DNA from: Paraburkholderia humisilvae
GTDB taxonomy: Bacteria > Pseudomonadota > Gammaproteobacteria > Burkholderiales > Burkholderiaceae
DNA length: 64,000 bases
Direction of reading: 5' to 3'
Assembly: GCF_902859855.1 (NCBI RefSeq)
Contig: NZ_CADIKH010000008.1
Coordinates: 183,150-247,149, forward strand
Below are positions 20,220 to 28,957 of this stretch, piece by piece. The notes beneath the pieces were generated by a model, which saw nothing but the letters and a program-made list of their open reading frames with translations, had not been told where the DNA came from and did not search any database. How positions within the stretch are numbered: the first letter of the stretch is position 1; each line of letters opens with the position of its first letter. The translations under genes and the position numbers were made by a program.

Positions 20220-22586
20220 ATGCCCGATCTGCTCGCGAACCTGAACCCCGAACAACTTGCCGCCGTCACGTTGCCGAACGAACCGGCGCTCATTCTTGCG
20301 GGTGCCGGCAGCGGCAAGACCCGCGTGCTGATCACGCGCATCGCGTGGCTGATCCAGCACGGTTACGCGTCGCCGCCGACCGTGCTGGCGGTCACGTTTA
20401 CGAACAAGGCGGCGCGCGAGATGATGGCGCGCCTCTCCGCGCTGTTGCCGATCGATACGCGCGGCATGTGGATCGGCACCTTTCACGGCCTGTGCAACCG
20501 GATGCTGCGCGCGCACTATCGCGACGCGGGCTTGCCGCAGACCTTTCAGATTCTCGACACGGCAGACCAGTTGTCGGCGCTCAAGCGGCTGATGAAAGGC
20601 CTCAATATCGACGACGAAAAGTATCCGGCGAAGAACCTGCAGTACTTCGTCAACAACGCGAAGGAACAGGGGTTGCGGCCGAAGGATGTCGACGCGACCG
20701 ACAACTTCAACCGTAAGTTCGTCGAACTGTATGACGCGTACGAGCAGCAATGCCAGCGCGAAGGCGTCGTCGATTTTCCGGAGCTGCTGCTGCGCTGCTA
20801 CGAGTTGCTCGCGCACAATCCGCCGCTGCGCGCGCATTACCAGGCGCGCTTCCGGCATATCCTCGTCGACGAGTTCCAGGACACCAACAAACTGCAGTAC
20901 GCGTGGCTGAAACTGCTCGCGGGCGAGCACAACGCGATCTTCGCGGTCGGCGACGACGATCAGTCAATCTACGCATTCCGCGGCGCGAACGTCGGCAACA
21001 TGCGCGACTTCGAACAGGAGTTCCAGGTTCGCCATCTGATCAAGCTCGAACAGAACTACCGGTCGCACGGCTATATTCTCGATGCGGCGAACCAGCTGAT
21101 CGCGCACAACGCGCGCCGCCTCGGCAAAAACCTGCGTACCGACGCGGGGCACGGCGAGCCGGTGCGCGTCTACGAAGCGGCGACCGATACGCAGGAGGCG
21201 AGCTGGATCGTCGAAGAGATTCGCGCGCTGATCAACACCGGCCTGTCGCGCGGCGAGATCGCGGTGCTGTATCGAAGCAATGCGCAGTCGCGCGCGATCG
21301 AGCACACGCTCGTCAACGTCGGCATTCCGTACCGCGTGTATGGCGGCCTGCGCTTTTTCGAGCGCCAGGAAGTGAAGCACGCGCTCGCGTATCTGCGCCT
21401 GATCGACAATCCGAATGACGACACGGCGTTCGCGCGCGTCGTGAATTTCCCGGTGCGCGGCATCGGCGCGCGCTCGATCGAACAGCTTGCCGACGCGGCG
21501 CGTCTTTACAACTGCTCGCTCGCCGCGGCCATTCCCTATGTGACCGGCAAGGCGGGTTCGAGCCTCGGCGCATTCGCGAACCTGATCGCGAAGCTGCGGG
21601 CGCAAACGCAGCAGATGAGCTTGCCTGAGACAGTCGAATACGTGGTGCGCGGCAGCGGTCTCGCCGATTTTTATCAGAACGAGCGTGAAGGGCAGGATCG
21701 TCTCGAGAACCTGCAGGAACTGGTGAATGCGGCGAGCGCGTTCGTCAGCGAAGAGGGCTATGGGCTCGACACGCCCGCGCGCGCGATTGCGCTGCGCCCG
21801 GGCGCGACGGCGGCGCCGGAATTGACCGTCGTATCGGACGACCCGGGCAGCGTCGTGCTCGACGCTGCGAGTCCGGCCGATCTCGCGCAGAATCCCGACA
21901 CGATGACGCCGCTGGCCGGTTTCCTGTCGCATGCATCGCTCGAAGCGGGCGACAACCAGGCGCAGGCCGGCCAGGACGCGGTGCAACTGATGACCGTGCA
22001 TTCGGCGAAGGGGCTCGAGTTTACCGCGGTGTTTATCACCGGTCTCGAAGAAGGTCTGTTCCCGCATGAGAACAGCGCGATGGAAGCGGACGGGCTCGAG
22101 GAAGAGCGGCGCCTGATGTATGTCGCGATTACGCGTGCGAAGGAGCGGCTTTATCTGTCGTTCGCGCAGAGCCGGATGCTGCATGGGCAGACGCGCTATA
22201 ACGTGCGCTCGCGGTTTTTCGACGAACTTCCGCAAGACACGCTAAAGTGGCTCACGCCGAAGGCTGAGGCTGGTGCGCGCTGGGGCGGCCGGTCGGACAA
22301 TGCCGGCTGGGGTCGCGACTGGTTCGGACGCCCGGGCCGCGAAGGCCGCTACGACGGGCATGAAGCGGGGGCGGCGGCGGCCCCGCTGCCGGCCTTTGCG
22401 AACGAGCAGCGCGCGGTTGACACCGGCTTTCGCGTGGGACAGCAGGTGTTCCACACGAAGTTCGGCGAAGGCACGATCACCGCGCTCGAAGGCGGCGGCG
22501 CCGACGGCAAGGCACAGGTCAGATTCAAGCGGCACGGCGAGAAGTGGCTGGCGCTCGCGGTCGCGAAACTACAGGCGGTGGAATGA
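20220..22586 (+). CDS. uvrD: DNA helicase II (UvrD/PcrA family)
   Basis: This superfamily 1A 3'-5' helicase unwinds DNA in nucleotide-excision and mismatch repair. The 788-residue protein has all motifs in order: Q-motif [12 protein letters not shown], Walker A GAGSGKT near residue 30, Ia [14 protein letters not shown] box [50 protein letters not shown] and [14 protein letters not shown]. The C-terminal about 50 residues ([20 protein letters not shown]) form the Tudor-like domain that contacts RNA polymerase in UvrD/PcrA. It starts 317 bp from divergent valS. Its stop overlaps the next gene by ATGA. Confidence 0.96.
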   Translation: MPDLLANLNPEQLAAVTLPNEPALILAGAGSGKTRVLITRIAWLIQHGYASPPTVLAVTFTNKAAREMMARLSALLPIDTRGMWIGTFHGLCNRMLRAHYRDAGLPQTFQILDTADQLSALKRLMKGLNIDDEKYPAKNLQYFVNNAKEQGLRPKDVDATDNFNRKFVELYDAYEQQCQREGVVDFPELLLRCYELLAHNPPLRAHYQARFRHILVDEFQDTNKLQYAWLKLLAGEHNAIFAVGDDDQSIYAFRGANVGNMRDFEQEFQVRHLIKLEQNYRSHGYILDAANQLIAHNARRLGKNLRTDAGHGEPVRVYEAATDTQEASWIVEEIRALINTGLSRGEIAVLYRSNAQSRAIEHTLVNVGIPYRVYGGLRFFERQEVKHALAYLRLIDNPNDDTAFARVVNFPVRGIGARSIEQLADAARLYNCSLAAAIPYVTGKAGSSLGAFANLIAKLRAQTQQMSLPETVEYVVRGSGLADFYQNEREGQDRLENLQELVNAASAFVSEEGYGLDTPARAIALRPGATAAPELTVVSDDPGSVVLDAASPADLAQNPDTMTPLAGFLSHASLEAGDNQAQAGQDAVQLMTVHSAKGLEFTAVFITGLEEGLFPHENSAMEADGLEEERRLMYVAITRAKERLYLSFAQSRMLHGQTRYNVRSRFFDELPQDTLKWLTPKAEAGARWGGRSDNAGWGRDWFGRPGREGRYDGHEAGAAAAPLPAFANEQRAVDTGFRVGQQVFHTKFGEGTITALEGGGADGKAQVRFKRHGEKWLALAVAKLQAVE

Positions 22587-23410
22587 GCGAAGTGAAGCAT
22601 ACGGGAACGAAACACCCGCTCGCGAGCGGCGCACCTGAACACGAAGCGGTGACGCGCCGCCGTCCACTCGGCGTGATGGCGGCACTGCCCGATGAACTCG
22701 GCGATCTGGTCGCCGCCATGCGCGCGGAAGGTGACGTGCGTACCGTCGCCCATGGGCAGCGCGACTATCACGTCGGCACGGTGCACGGCGCGCCGTGCGT
22801 GGTGACGCTCGCGCGCATCGGCAAGGTCGCCGCCGCCGCGACCGTGAGCGCGCTGATTCATGTGTTCGATATCGACGCGGTGGTTTTCACGGGGGTGGCC
22901 GGTGGTGTCGGCCGCGACGTGCAGATCGGCGATATCGTGGTCGCGCATACGCTGATGCAGCACGATCTCGACGCGTCGCCGCTCTTTCCGCGCTTCGAAG
23001 TGCCCTTGCTCGGCATCTCCCGGTTTGCCGCCGATGCGACGCTCGCCGCGCGACTCGCCGCTGCGTGCGAAGACTTCGTCGAGCGGGAGGGCCGCGCGCT
23101 CGCGACGCGCTTCAGTACCGCACCGCCGAGGGTGCATCGCGGTCTCGTGATCAGCGGCGATCAGTTCATTGCAAGCGCGGCGGCGGTCAACGCGTTGCGA
23201 GCCGCGCTGCCCGATGCGCTGGCGGTCGAAATGGAAGGCGCGGCGATCGCGCAGGTGTGCTACGAGTACGGCGTGCCTTGTGCGATCGTGCGCACCATTT
23301 CCGATACCGCGGATGTGCACGCGCCGGCGTCGTTCTCGACCTTTCTCGTCGAGATCGCCGGCACGTATTCGAGCGGGATCTTGCGGCGCTTTTTGCAGGC
23401 ACGCGGTTAG
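22583..23410 (+). CDS. MTA/SAH nucleosidase-family phosphorylase
   Basis: The product belongs to the PNP/UDP phosphorylase superfamily and most resembles 5'-methylthioadenosine/S-adenosylhomocysteine nucleosidase, which removes adenine from these by-products. Visible motifs are VMAALPDELGDL, VVFTGVAGGVGRDVQIGD, LAVEMEGAAIAQVCYEYG (ribose-binding Met-Glu) and VRTISDTAD, whose Asp is the likely catalytic acid. At 275 residues it is about 40 longer than Escherichia coli MtnN, owing to a polar N-terminal extension of about 30 residues. The ATG at 22583 overlaps the uvrD stop and follows GGCGGTGGA. Futalosine or another nucleosidase is a possible alternative function. Confidence 0.8.
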   Translation: MSEVKHTGTKHPLASGAPEHEAVTRRRPLGVMAALPDELGDLVAAMRAEGDVRTVAHGQRDYHVGTVHGAPCVVTLARIGKVAAAATVSALIHVFDIDAVVFTGVAGGVGRDVQIGDIVVAHTLMQHDLDASPLFPRFEVPLLGISRFAADATLAARLAAACEDFVEREGRALATRFSTAPPRVHRGLVISGDQFIASAAAVNALRAALPDALAVEMEGAAIAQVCYEYGVPCAIVRTISDTADVHAPASFSTFLVEIAGTYSSGILRRFLQARG

Positions 23411-23451
23411 ACGCGCTAGACGTGCCGTCAGGCGCGTGGCGCCGGCGCGCG

Positions 23452-25356
23452 TTAGCGTTGCGTCGCCGCCTGGAGCGCGTCGCGAATCTGCTGCAGCGCG
23501 GCCGGATCTTCGATAGTCGGCAAATCCCCCGGCTCGCGCCCTTCAGCGAGCGCCGCGATCGCGCGGCGCAGCAGCTTGCCGGAGCGCGTCTTCGGCAGCA
23601 TCGCGACGACGTGCACGCGCGCCGGCCGCGCAATCGATCCCAACTGCCGGTCGACGATCGCTGTAAGCTCGGCTTCGAGTGCCGCGCGCGCGGCATCCGG
23701 CGCATAGCGGTCCGCATCGCGCAGCACAGTGAATGCGACCGCGACCTGTCCCTTCAGCGCATCGTTCACGCCGACCACCGCGACCTCGGCCACCGCCTGG
23801 TGGCCCGATAGCGCCTCTTCGATTTCGCGGGTGCCCAGACGATGGCCGGCGACGTTGATCACGTCGTCGGTGCGGCCGAGGATCGTTACATAGCCATCGT
23901 CGTCCTGTACGCCCCAGTCGAACGTCGAGTAGACCGGCTGGTTCGGCACGCTCGACCAGTATGTGCTGACAAAACGCGCATCGTCGCCCCATACGGTCGA
24001 CATACAGCCGGGCGGCAGTGGATACGCAAGCGTCAGCACGCCTTTTTCGCCGGGCGCGCACGGCTCGCCGGTCAGTTCGTCGCGTAGCGTCAGGTTGTAG
24101 CCGTACACCGGCACGCCTGGCGAGCCCAGCTTCGGCGTCAGCGCTTCGACACCGCGCTGGATCGCGAGAATCGGCCAGCCGGTTTCCGTTTGCCAGTAGT
24201 TGTCGACGACCGGCTTGCCGAGCGATTCCGCGACCCACGCGGCGGTCGGCTCGTCGAGCGGCTCGCCGGCGAGGAAGAGTGTGCGCAGGCTTGACAGGTC
24301 GGCGCGTTTCATCAGCGCCGGGTCCTGTTTTTTCAGCACGCGCAGCGCGGTTGGCGCGGTGAACATCAGGTTGATCTGATATTGCTCGACGAGGCGCCAC
24401 CAGATCCCGCCGTCCGGACGGATCGGCGTGCCTTCGAACATCACCGTGGTCAGGCCCGCGATCAGCGGGGCGTAAATGATGTAGCTGTGTCCGACTACCC
24501 AGCCGATGTCGGATGCGGTGAACATCGTGTCGCCGGCCCGGCCTTCGAAGATATAGTCCATCGATGCGGCGAGCGCGACCGCATAGCCGCCGACGTCGCG
24601 CTGCACGCCTTTCGGCCGCCCGGTTGTGCCCGACGTGTACAGCACGTACGACGGTTCGTTCGATTCGAGCCATTCGCACGGCACATGCGCATCGAAGAAC
24701 TGCTCGCGCAGCGGCTCGTAGTCGGTCAGATACGGCGCACTGAATTTTTCCGGCGCAAGCTGACGGTCGATCATCAGCACGCGCGGTGTCTTGTGCGCGG
24801 CGCGCGCCAGCGCTTCGTCGATCAGCGGCGCGTAGTCGATCACCTTGCCGCCGCGCGCGCCCGCATCGGCGGTGACGATCAGCACCGGTTTCGCATCGTC
24901 GATGCGCGCGGCGAGGTTCGGCGCCGCGAACCCGCCGAACACCACCGAGTGAATCGCACCGAGGCGCGCGCAGGCGAGCATCGCGAACGCCGCTTCGGGA
25001 ATCATCGGCAGATAGATCAGCACGCGGTCGCCGCGCGCGACACCAAGCGAGCGCATCACCGCGGCCATCCGGTTCACTTCCGCATGCAGTTCCGCGTACG
25101 TATAACGGCGCTCGATCCCGGTTTCCGTCGATACATAGATCAGCGCTTGCTGCTGCGCGCGCTGTGCGAGATGGCGATCGACCGCGTTATGGCACAGATT
25201 GGTTTGCCCGCCGACAAACCAGCGTGCAAACGGCGGGTTCGAGCGATCAAGCACGGTGTGAAAAGGCGTATGCCAGTGAATGCGCGCGGCCTCGTCGCGC
25301 CAGAACGCATCGGGTGCTTCGATCGAACGGCGGTGGAATTCGCGGTAGCGGGTCAT
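23452..25356 (-). CDS. prpE: Propionyl-CoA synthetase
   Basis: PrpE activates propionate to propionyl-CoA through an acyl-adenylate. This 634-residue acyl-adenylate enzyme has the N-terminal ACAS domain (YREFHRRSIEAPDAFW), the P-loop SYVLYTSGTTGRPKGV, the A5 motif NYWQTETGWPI, A7 YSTFDWG, A8 LGRTDDVINVAGHRLGT and the A10 catalytic Lys in PKTRSGKLLRRAI. PrpE and acetyl-CoA synthetase share these motifs; the wording around the acyl pocket and the length favour PrpE. The ATG at 25356 is used; the frame extends to 25437 but the extra residues lack family character. It stands alone, away from any prp methylcitrate genes. Confidence 0.85.
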   Translation of the reverse strand: MTRYREFHRRSIEAPDAFWRDEAARIHWHTPFHTVLDRSNPPFARWFVGGQTNLCHNAVDRHLAQRAQQQALIYVSTETGIERRYTYAELHAEVNRMAAVMRSLGVARGDRVLIYLPMIPEAAFAMLACARLGAIHSVVFGGFAAPNLAARIDDAKPVLIVTADAGARGGKVIDYAPLIDEALARAAHKTPRVLMIDRQLAPEKFSAPYLTDYEPLREQFFDAHVPCEWLESNEPSYVLYTSGTTGRPKGVQRDVGGYAVALAASMDYIFEGRAGDTMFTASDIGWVVGHSYIIYAPLIAGLTTVMFEGTPIRPDGGIWWRLVEQYQINLMFTAPTALRVLKKQDPALMKRADLSSLRTLFLAGEPLDEPTAAWVAESLGKPVVDNYWQTETGWPILAIQRGVEALTPKLGSPGVPVYGYNLTLRDELTGEPCAPGEKGVLTLAYPLPPGCMSTVWGDDARFVSTYWSSVPNQPVYSTFDWGVQDDDGYVTILGRTDDVINVAGHRLGTREIEEALSGHQAVAEVAVVGVNDALKGQVAVAFTVLRDADRYAPDAARAALEAELTAIVDRQLGSIARPARVHVVAMLPKTRSGKLLRRAIAALAEGREPGDLPTIEDPAALQQIRDALQAATQR

Positions 25357-25546
25357 CGCGGCGATCCTTCGGGCTGGCGGCCCAAGATCAACGGGGTTCG
25401 GGCGAACGGATAGGGCGCTTGCAAACGGTGTGCCCAAGCGGCGTTGCGCACAGTATGGAGCAGCAGTGAACGCGCGGACAACGCGGGTTCACCATGACGG
25501 CGTGCGATGAAGCGGTGTTTCCTGAGAAGGGCGCTGTGCGGTGCGG

Positions 25547-26830
25547 TTACCGCGAGGGTGGTGCTGCGGCGGCCATTCCGGATGACTCGGCGAAAGTTCG
25601 GGGCGGCTCGACCGAGAAGCGGCCCGCGTCCCATTCCGCGCGCATCGTATCCACGAAGTCTTGCGGCATGCCCGCCCCTTCGTCGGCCAGCGTCGCCGAC
25701 ATGGCGTCCGCAATACGCTGGATGACGTCCGCCGCGTCTTGCACATGGCAAACATTGCGGCCGAATTCCAGCAGCGCTTCGCGACTGGGGTAGGACACGG
25801 ACTTGTTCATCTTCAAGGCCATGGTCCGATCGGTATGCTCGACCCCTGTCCTCTGGTTCTCATAGCGGTACACCGTGGTCGTGACCACATCGAATAGCGG
25901 TGCCAGGCGCGGTGGCTGCGCGGCATGCGGATGCTCATAAAGCAGCCCGAAGTTCTTCAGGTGAGCGTCTCCATTGCGCACCATGACGGATAGCACGAGG
26001 TACTCAAAGAAGCGCGCGCGGCTTTCGTCGGCATGCTGGCCGCAATAGGCGACGATCGCCTTGGCGATATTCTCGTAGCTGCTGCTGTACTTGAAGTTCG
26101 GATCGGTGTGATTTTTCCCCATCAGGACGGCCATGTCCTCGAAGCCCAGTTGCAGGTCTTCGTGCACGTCGAAGCGCTCCATCACGAAAAGACTCTGGTC
26201 GTCCGAGAGCCAGAACTTCGGGACCCGAATGCCCGCTCGCTTCGCGGCGGTCATGCACAGATACTCGTTGACAGGCAGATGAGGATAGTCGTCTCCGGCG
26301 GCCTTAAGAATCAGGCTTGGGGTCGTCGCGGTGGCCTTCTCCTCAACCGCGCCAGCGCTGGGTTTATCCGCGTCCGGAATCATCACTTTCGGCTGGAAGC
26401 CCGAAATGCCGGACTCCAGATAAGTGGCCACCAGATGCTCGAACAGTCCCGTGCGACTGCCCGTTCTGAGCAGCATCGCAAGGCCAACTTCCGCTTTCTT
26501 GCCGCGCCTTGCCGCGCCGGGTACGGTGTACCTCAGCCGGCCAATCTGGTTGTTACCGGTGATCGCGAGCAGTGCCATGTGATCGAGCGTGACATGCTTG
26601 AACGCCCGCTGGATTCGTGCAAGCAGAAATCCTTCCGGCAGGTTCATCGAGAATGCCGGCAACATGGGCGTAGCCGCATACGTCTCCGCCCGCAACGGCA
26701 TCGTGAGCGAGACTTCCCGGGCAACGTCCTTCGTGGTATAGCCGAAGATGTGACGCGACTCCTTTGTCAAGGTGCCTGCCCTACCCTGCGGCGTGCTTAC
26801 TAACAGATCGCGCACCCTATTCGTCGTCAC
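25547..26830 (-). CDS. hipA: HipA-type Ser/Thr kinase toxin
   Basis: HipA toxins phosphorylate glutamyl-tRNA synthetase or related targets and induce dormancy; HipB neutralises them. This protein of about 427 residues has the N-terminal HipA_N part (STPQGRAGTLTKES, FSMNLPEGFLLARI), the substrate-side GISGFQPKVM, and the kinase core with MERFDVHE, the catalytic loop VRNGDAHLKNFGLLYE (Asp acts as base, Asn binds metal) and LFDVVTT as the DFG-like segment. No key residue is missing. I chose the GTG at 26830, which overlaps the hipB stop by 14 bases; a GTG at 26815 is also possible. The last 30 residues are Pro/Ala-rich. It is co-transcribed with hipB from the operator-rich region to its right. 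Confidence 0.88.
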   Translation of the reverse strand: MTTNRVRDLLVSTPQGRAGTLTKESRHIFGYTTKDVAREVSLTMPLRAETYAATPMLPAFSMNLPEGFLLARIQRAFKHVTLDHMALLAITGNNQIGRLRYTVPGAARRGKKAEVGLAMLLRTGSRTGLFEHLVATYLESGISGFQPKVMIPDADKPSAGAVEEKATATTPSLILKAAGDDYPHLPVNEYLCMTAAKRAGIRVPKFWLSDDQSLFVMERFDVHEDLQLGFEDMAVLMGKNHTDPNFKYSSSYENIAKAIVAYCGQHADESRARFFEYLVLSVMVRNGDAHLKNFGLLYEHPHAAQPPRLAPLFDVVTTTVYRYENQRTGVEHTDRTMALKMNKSVSYPSREALLEFGRNVCHVQDAADVIQRIADAMSATLADEGAGMPQDFVDTMRAEWDAGRFSVEPPRTFAESSGMAAAAPPSR

Positions 26831-27110
26831 TGAACAACTCCGCAAGCTGGTCAAAGTCGGGTCGGGCCGAAACGATGGACAGACCTTTTTCGAGCACCGC
26901 CAGAGCCGCAAGAATGTGATGCAGCCCCACGTTCTGGCCGGACTCCAACTGGGTGATCGTAAAACGGGTGAGCCCCGCGTTCTGTGCCACCCGCTGCTGC
27001 GTCAGGCCACGGGCCTTGCGCTCACGTCGGAACGCTTTGCCAAAGTCGGCGGCGAGCAGGATCGGAGTGAAGCGCGAACGGACGGTTGCCATGACAGATA
27101 TATCTAACAT
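26817..27110 (-). CDS. hipB: HipB-type XRE-family antitoxin
   Basis: The 97-residue protein has an XRE helix-turn-helix around residues 26-75 (AFRRERKARGLTQQRVAQNAGLTR and ITQLESGQNVGLHH). Its short C-terminal tail (FDQLAELFSDDE) overlaps the hipA start, the standard hipBA order. HipB dimers bind and repress their own promoter alone or with HipA. Two ATGs are possible, 27110 and 27092; both lie inside operator copy 1 and neither has a Shine-Dalgarno site. The predicted transcription start is only 10-30 bases upstream, so translation may be near-leaderless. AT-rich upstream DNA and lack of link to neighbours suggest transfer. Confidence 0.88.
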   Translation of the reverse strand: MLDISVMATVRSRFTPILLAADFGKAFRRERKARGLTQQRVAQNAGLTRFTITQLESGQNVGLHHILAALAVLEKGLSIVSARPDFDQLAELFSDDE

Positions 27111-27248
27111 TATGGGCGGGATATGGACAAAATGTAGGAAATAACTGTCATGTCGTCAAGCACGAGGGCATCGGTGTGACACAGGAAAATGACTGATATA
27201 ACCGACATTCCGTCAATTTAGCATTGAAATGTAAGTTATATCAGTCAT
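27091..27248. promoter_or_regulatory. Array of four 20-bp operator repeats upstream of hipBA
   Basis: Four copies of ATGAC-W-G-W-TAT-WW-C-YN-ACAT occur at 27091-27110 (plus), 27132-27151 (minus), 27189-27208 (plus) and 27229-27248 (minus). Each is a 20-bp quasi-palindrome (ATG...CAT ends, GATATATC-like core). They form two inverted pairs with centres 41 and 40 bp apart, about four helical turns, the pairs being 57 bp apart between inner copies. The outer pair also makes a perfect 15-bp inverted repeat (27188-27202 with 27235-27249). Copy 1 covers both possible hipB start codons; the copy at 27132 covers the -10 box. Binding by HipB is inferred; multiple operators are known for E. coli hipBA, though with another sequence. 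Confidence 0.8.
27131..27159 (-). promoter_or_regulatory. Predicted hipBA promoter
   Basis: On the minus strand TTGACG (27154-27159) and TACATT (27131-27136) are separated by exactly 17 bp. The inverted operator copy at 27132-27151 covers most of the spacer and the -10 box, so a bound HipB dimer would block RNA polymerase directly. Confidence 0.6.
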
Positions 27249-27261
27249 TGTTGTCGCAATG

Positions 27262-27288
27262 AAAAAGGGCGCCGCGCGTGCGACGCCC
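27262..27288 (-). terminator. Rho-independent terminator after fsr-like gene
   Basis: Read on the minus strand, GGGCGTCG, a six-base loop and CGGCGCCC (one G-T pair) are followed by TTTTT. It lies about 30 bases past the stop of the MFS gene and separates that transcript from hipBA. Confidence 0.75.
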
Positions 27289-27318
27289 CAACTGCGGCGG
27301 TGCAGAGAGCCGTTTCGC

Positions 27319-28551
27319 TCACGCCTTCGCGTGGTGGCCCTCGATATTCGGCAGGAACACGGTCAGGATGCCGAGCAGCGGCAGGAACGAGCAGACCTTG
27401 TACACATAAGCGATGCTGGTCGCGTCCGCGAGCTGGCCGAGCACCGCGGCGCCGACGCCGCCGAGGCCAAATGCGAAGCCGAAAAAGAGCCCCGCGACCA
27501 TCCCGACCTTGCCCGGAATCAACTCCTGCGCATAGACCAGAATGGCCGAGAAGGCGGACGCGAGCACGATGCCGATCACCACCGTCAGCACGCCGGTCCA
27601 GAACAGGTTCGCGTACGGCAACAACAGCGTGAACGGCGCGACGCCGAGAATCGACACCCAGATCACGTACTTGCGGCCGATACGGTCGCCGATCGGGCCG
27701 CCGATCACCGTGCCTGCCGCAACCGCCGCAAGGAATACGAACAGATGGATCTGCGCGGCCTGCACCGGCAGATGGAACTTGTCGATCAGATAGAACGTGA
27801 AGTAGCTGTTGATGCTTGCCAGATAGAAATATTTCGAGAACACCAGCATCACCAGCACGCTCATCGCGAGTGCGATCTTGCCGCGCGGCAGAGTCGACTG
27901 CGCGATACCTGCGCGCGCTTTCTTCGTGGCCGGATGCTGCTTGTACCAGCGGCCCACCTGGGCGAGCACGACGATGCCGACCAGCGCTGCGACCGAGAAC
28001 CACGCGATGCTGCGCTGGCCGTGCGGAATCACGATCAGCGCGGCGAGCAGCGGCCCAAGTGACGTGCCGGCATTGCCGCCCACCTGGAACAGCGACTGCG
28101 CGAGCCCGTGACGGCCGCCGGACGCCATCCGCGCGACACGCGACGATTCCGGATGAAAGACCGACGAGCCACAGCCGACCAGCGCCGCCGCGACCAGCAG
28201 CACACCGAAGCTCGGTGCGACCGACATCAGCAGCAGGCCGGCGAGCGTGAAGCCCATGCCGACCGGCAGCGAATACGGCTTCGGATGCTTGTCGGTGTAG
28301 ATGCCGATCAGCGGTTGCAGCAGCGATGCGGTGATCTGATAGGTCAACGTGATCAGGCCGATCTGCGCAAACGACAATGCGAAGTTCGACTTCAGCATCG
28401 GATAGATCGCGAGGATCAACGACTGGATCATGTCGTTCATCAGGTGCGAGAAGCTGATCGCGCCGAGGATCGAATAGACGGTGTGCGGCACCCTGACCAC
28501 GCTGGCGGCGGATGCGCTGGCGAGGGGGCGTTTGTCGAGGCTCGTTTCCAT
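27319..28551 (-). CDS. fsr: MFS transporter, fosmidomycin-resistance (Fsr) family
   Basis: The 410-residue inner-membrane protein has about twelve hydrophobic segments in two halves, typical of proton-driven drug exporters. It resembles Fsr of E. coli: SFSHLMNDMIQSLILAIYPMLKSNF at the start of helix one, DKHPKPYSLPVGM in the helix 2-3 loop, and GCGSSVFHPESSRVAR, a recognisable Fsr segment. The central cytoplasmic loop is Lys/Arg-rich (KQHPATKKARAG). Substrates could be fosmidomycin-like or other compounds. The gene stands alone, with its own terminator. The ATG at 28551 opens the usual polar N-terminus. Confidence 0.85.
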   Translation of the reverse strand: METSLDKRPLASASAASVVRVPHTVYSILGAISFSHLMNDMIQSLILAIYPMLKSNFALSFAQIGLITLTYQITASLLQPLIGIYTDKHPKPYSLPVGMGFTLAGLLLMSVAPSFGVLLVAAALVGCGSSVFHPESSRVARMASGGRHGLAQSLFQVGGNAGTSLGPLLAALIVIPHGQRSIAWFSVAALVGIVVLAQVGRWYKQHPATKKARAGIAQSTLPRGKIALAMSVLVMLVFSKYFYLASINSYFTFYLIDKFHLPVQAAQIHLFVFLAAVAAGTVIGGPIGDRIGRKYVIWVSILGVAPFTLLLPYANLFWTGVLTVVIGIVLASAFSAILVYAQELIPGKVGMVAGLFFGFAFGLGGVGAAVLGQLADATSIAYVYKVCSFLPLLGILTVFLPNIEGHHAKA

Positions 28552-28957
28552 TGGATTGCTGGGGTTGGGGTGGTGGGTGGAACGCCTTTCGCGAAGCTTG
28601 CCAATCAGGGCCGCCGATCGCGCAATGCAGAGAGCAGGAAACCGGATGCAGGTGAGGCGAAGGATCGTATGCGATGGATTGTAATGTGGCGAGAGTCAGT
28701 TGTTCTGCCAACTTTTATCGTGAATCGGACATCCATCGAGCACCGGCGACGGGAATTTAGCGTCGCTTTGCACCGCTGCGCGGCTGACCGCGCGATTTTG
28801 TCTGTGTATAACTCCGGTCGCGCGGCTCAAGAGGCCGCGTGCGGGTACGACGGTGGCACGGCCAATCTAAAGAACGCCGCCACTCTTGCCGTTGACCTGT
28901 AATGAGTTGAAAGGCTGCCGGATCGAACCGTTCCGGCGGTCGACACGGGGAAAACCT
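28552..28957. other. Divergent intergenic region between fsr and chemoreceptor gene
   Basis: This 406-bp stretch contains the promoters of two divergent genes. I see no ORF with coding character. A GC-rich stem (CGCGGC, seven-base loop, GCCGCG) lies near 28818-28836, and a sigma-28-like promoter for the chemoreceptor at 28868-28895. Confidence 0.5.
28868..28895 (+). promoter_or_regulatory. Possible sigma-28 (FliA) promoter of chemoreceptor gene
   Basis: TAAAGAAC (28868-28875) and GCCGTTGA (28888-28895) match the FliA consensus TAAAGTTT/GCCGATAA in 12 of 16 positions. The spacer is 12 bp, one longer than the usual 11. It ends 62 bp before the chemoreceptor ATG, the kind of gene FliA normally transcribes. 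Confidence 0.4.

Noticed and set aside
27091..27248. A very short CRISPR-like array
   Set aside because: The repeats are palindromic, alternate in orientation, have unequal spacing and lie on a promoter; they are operators.
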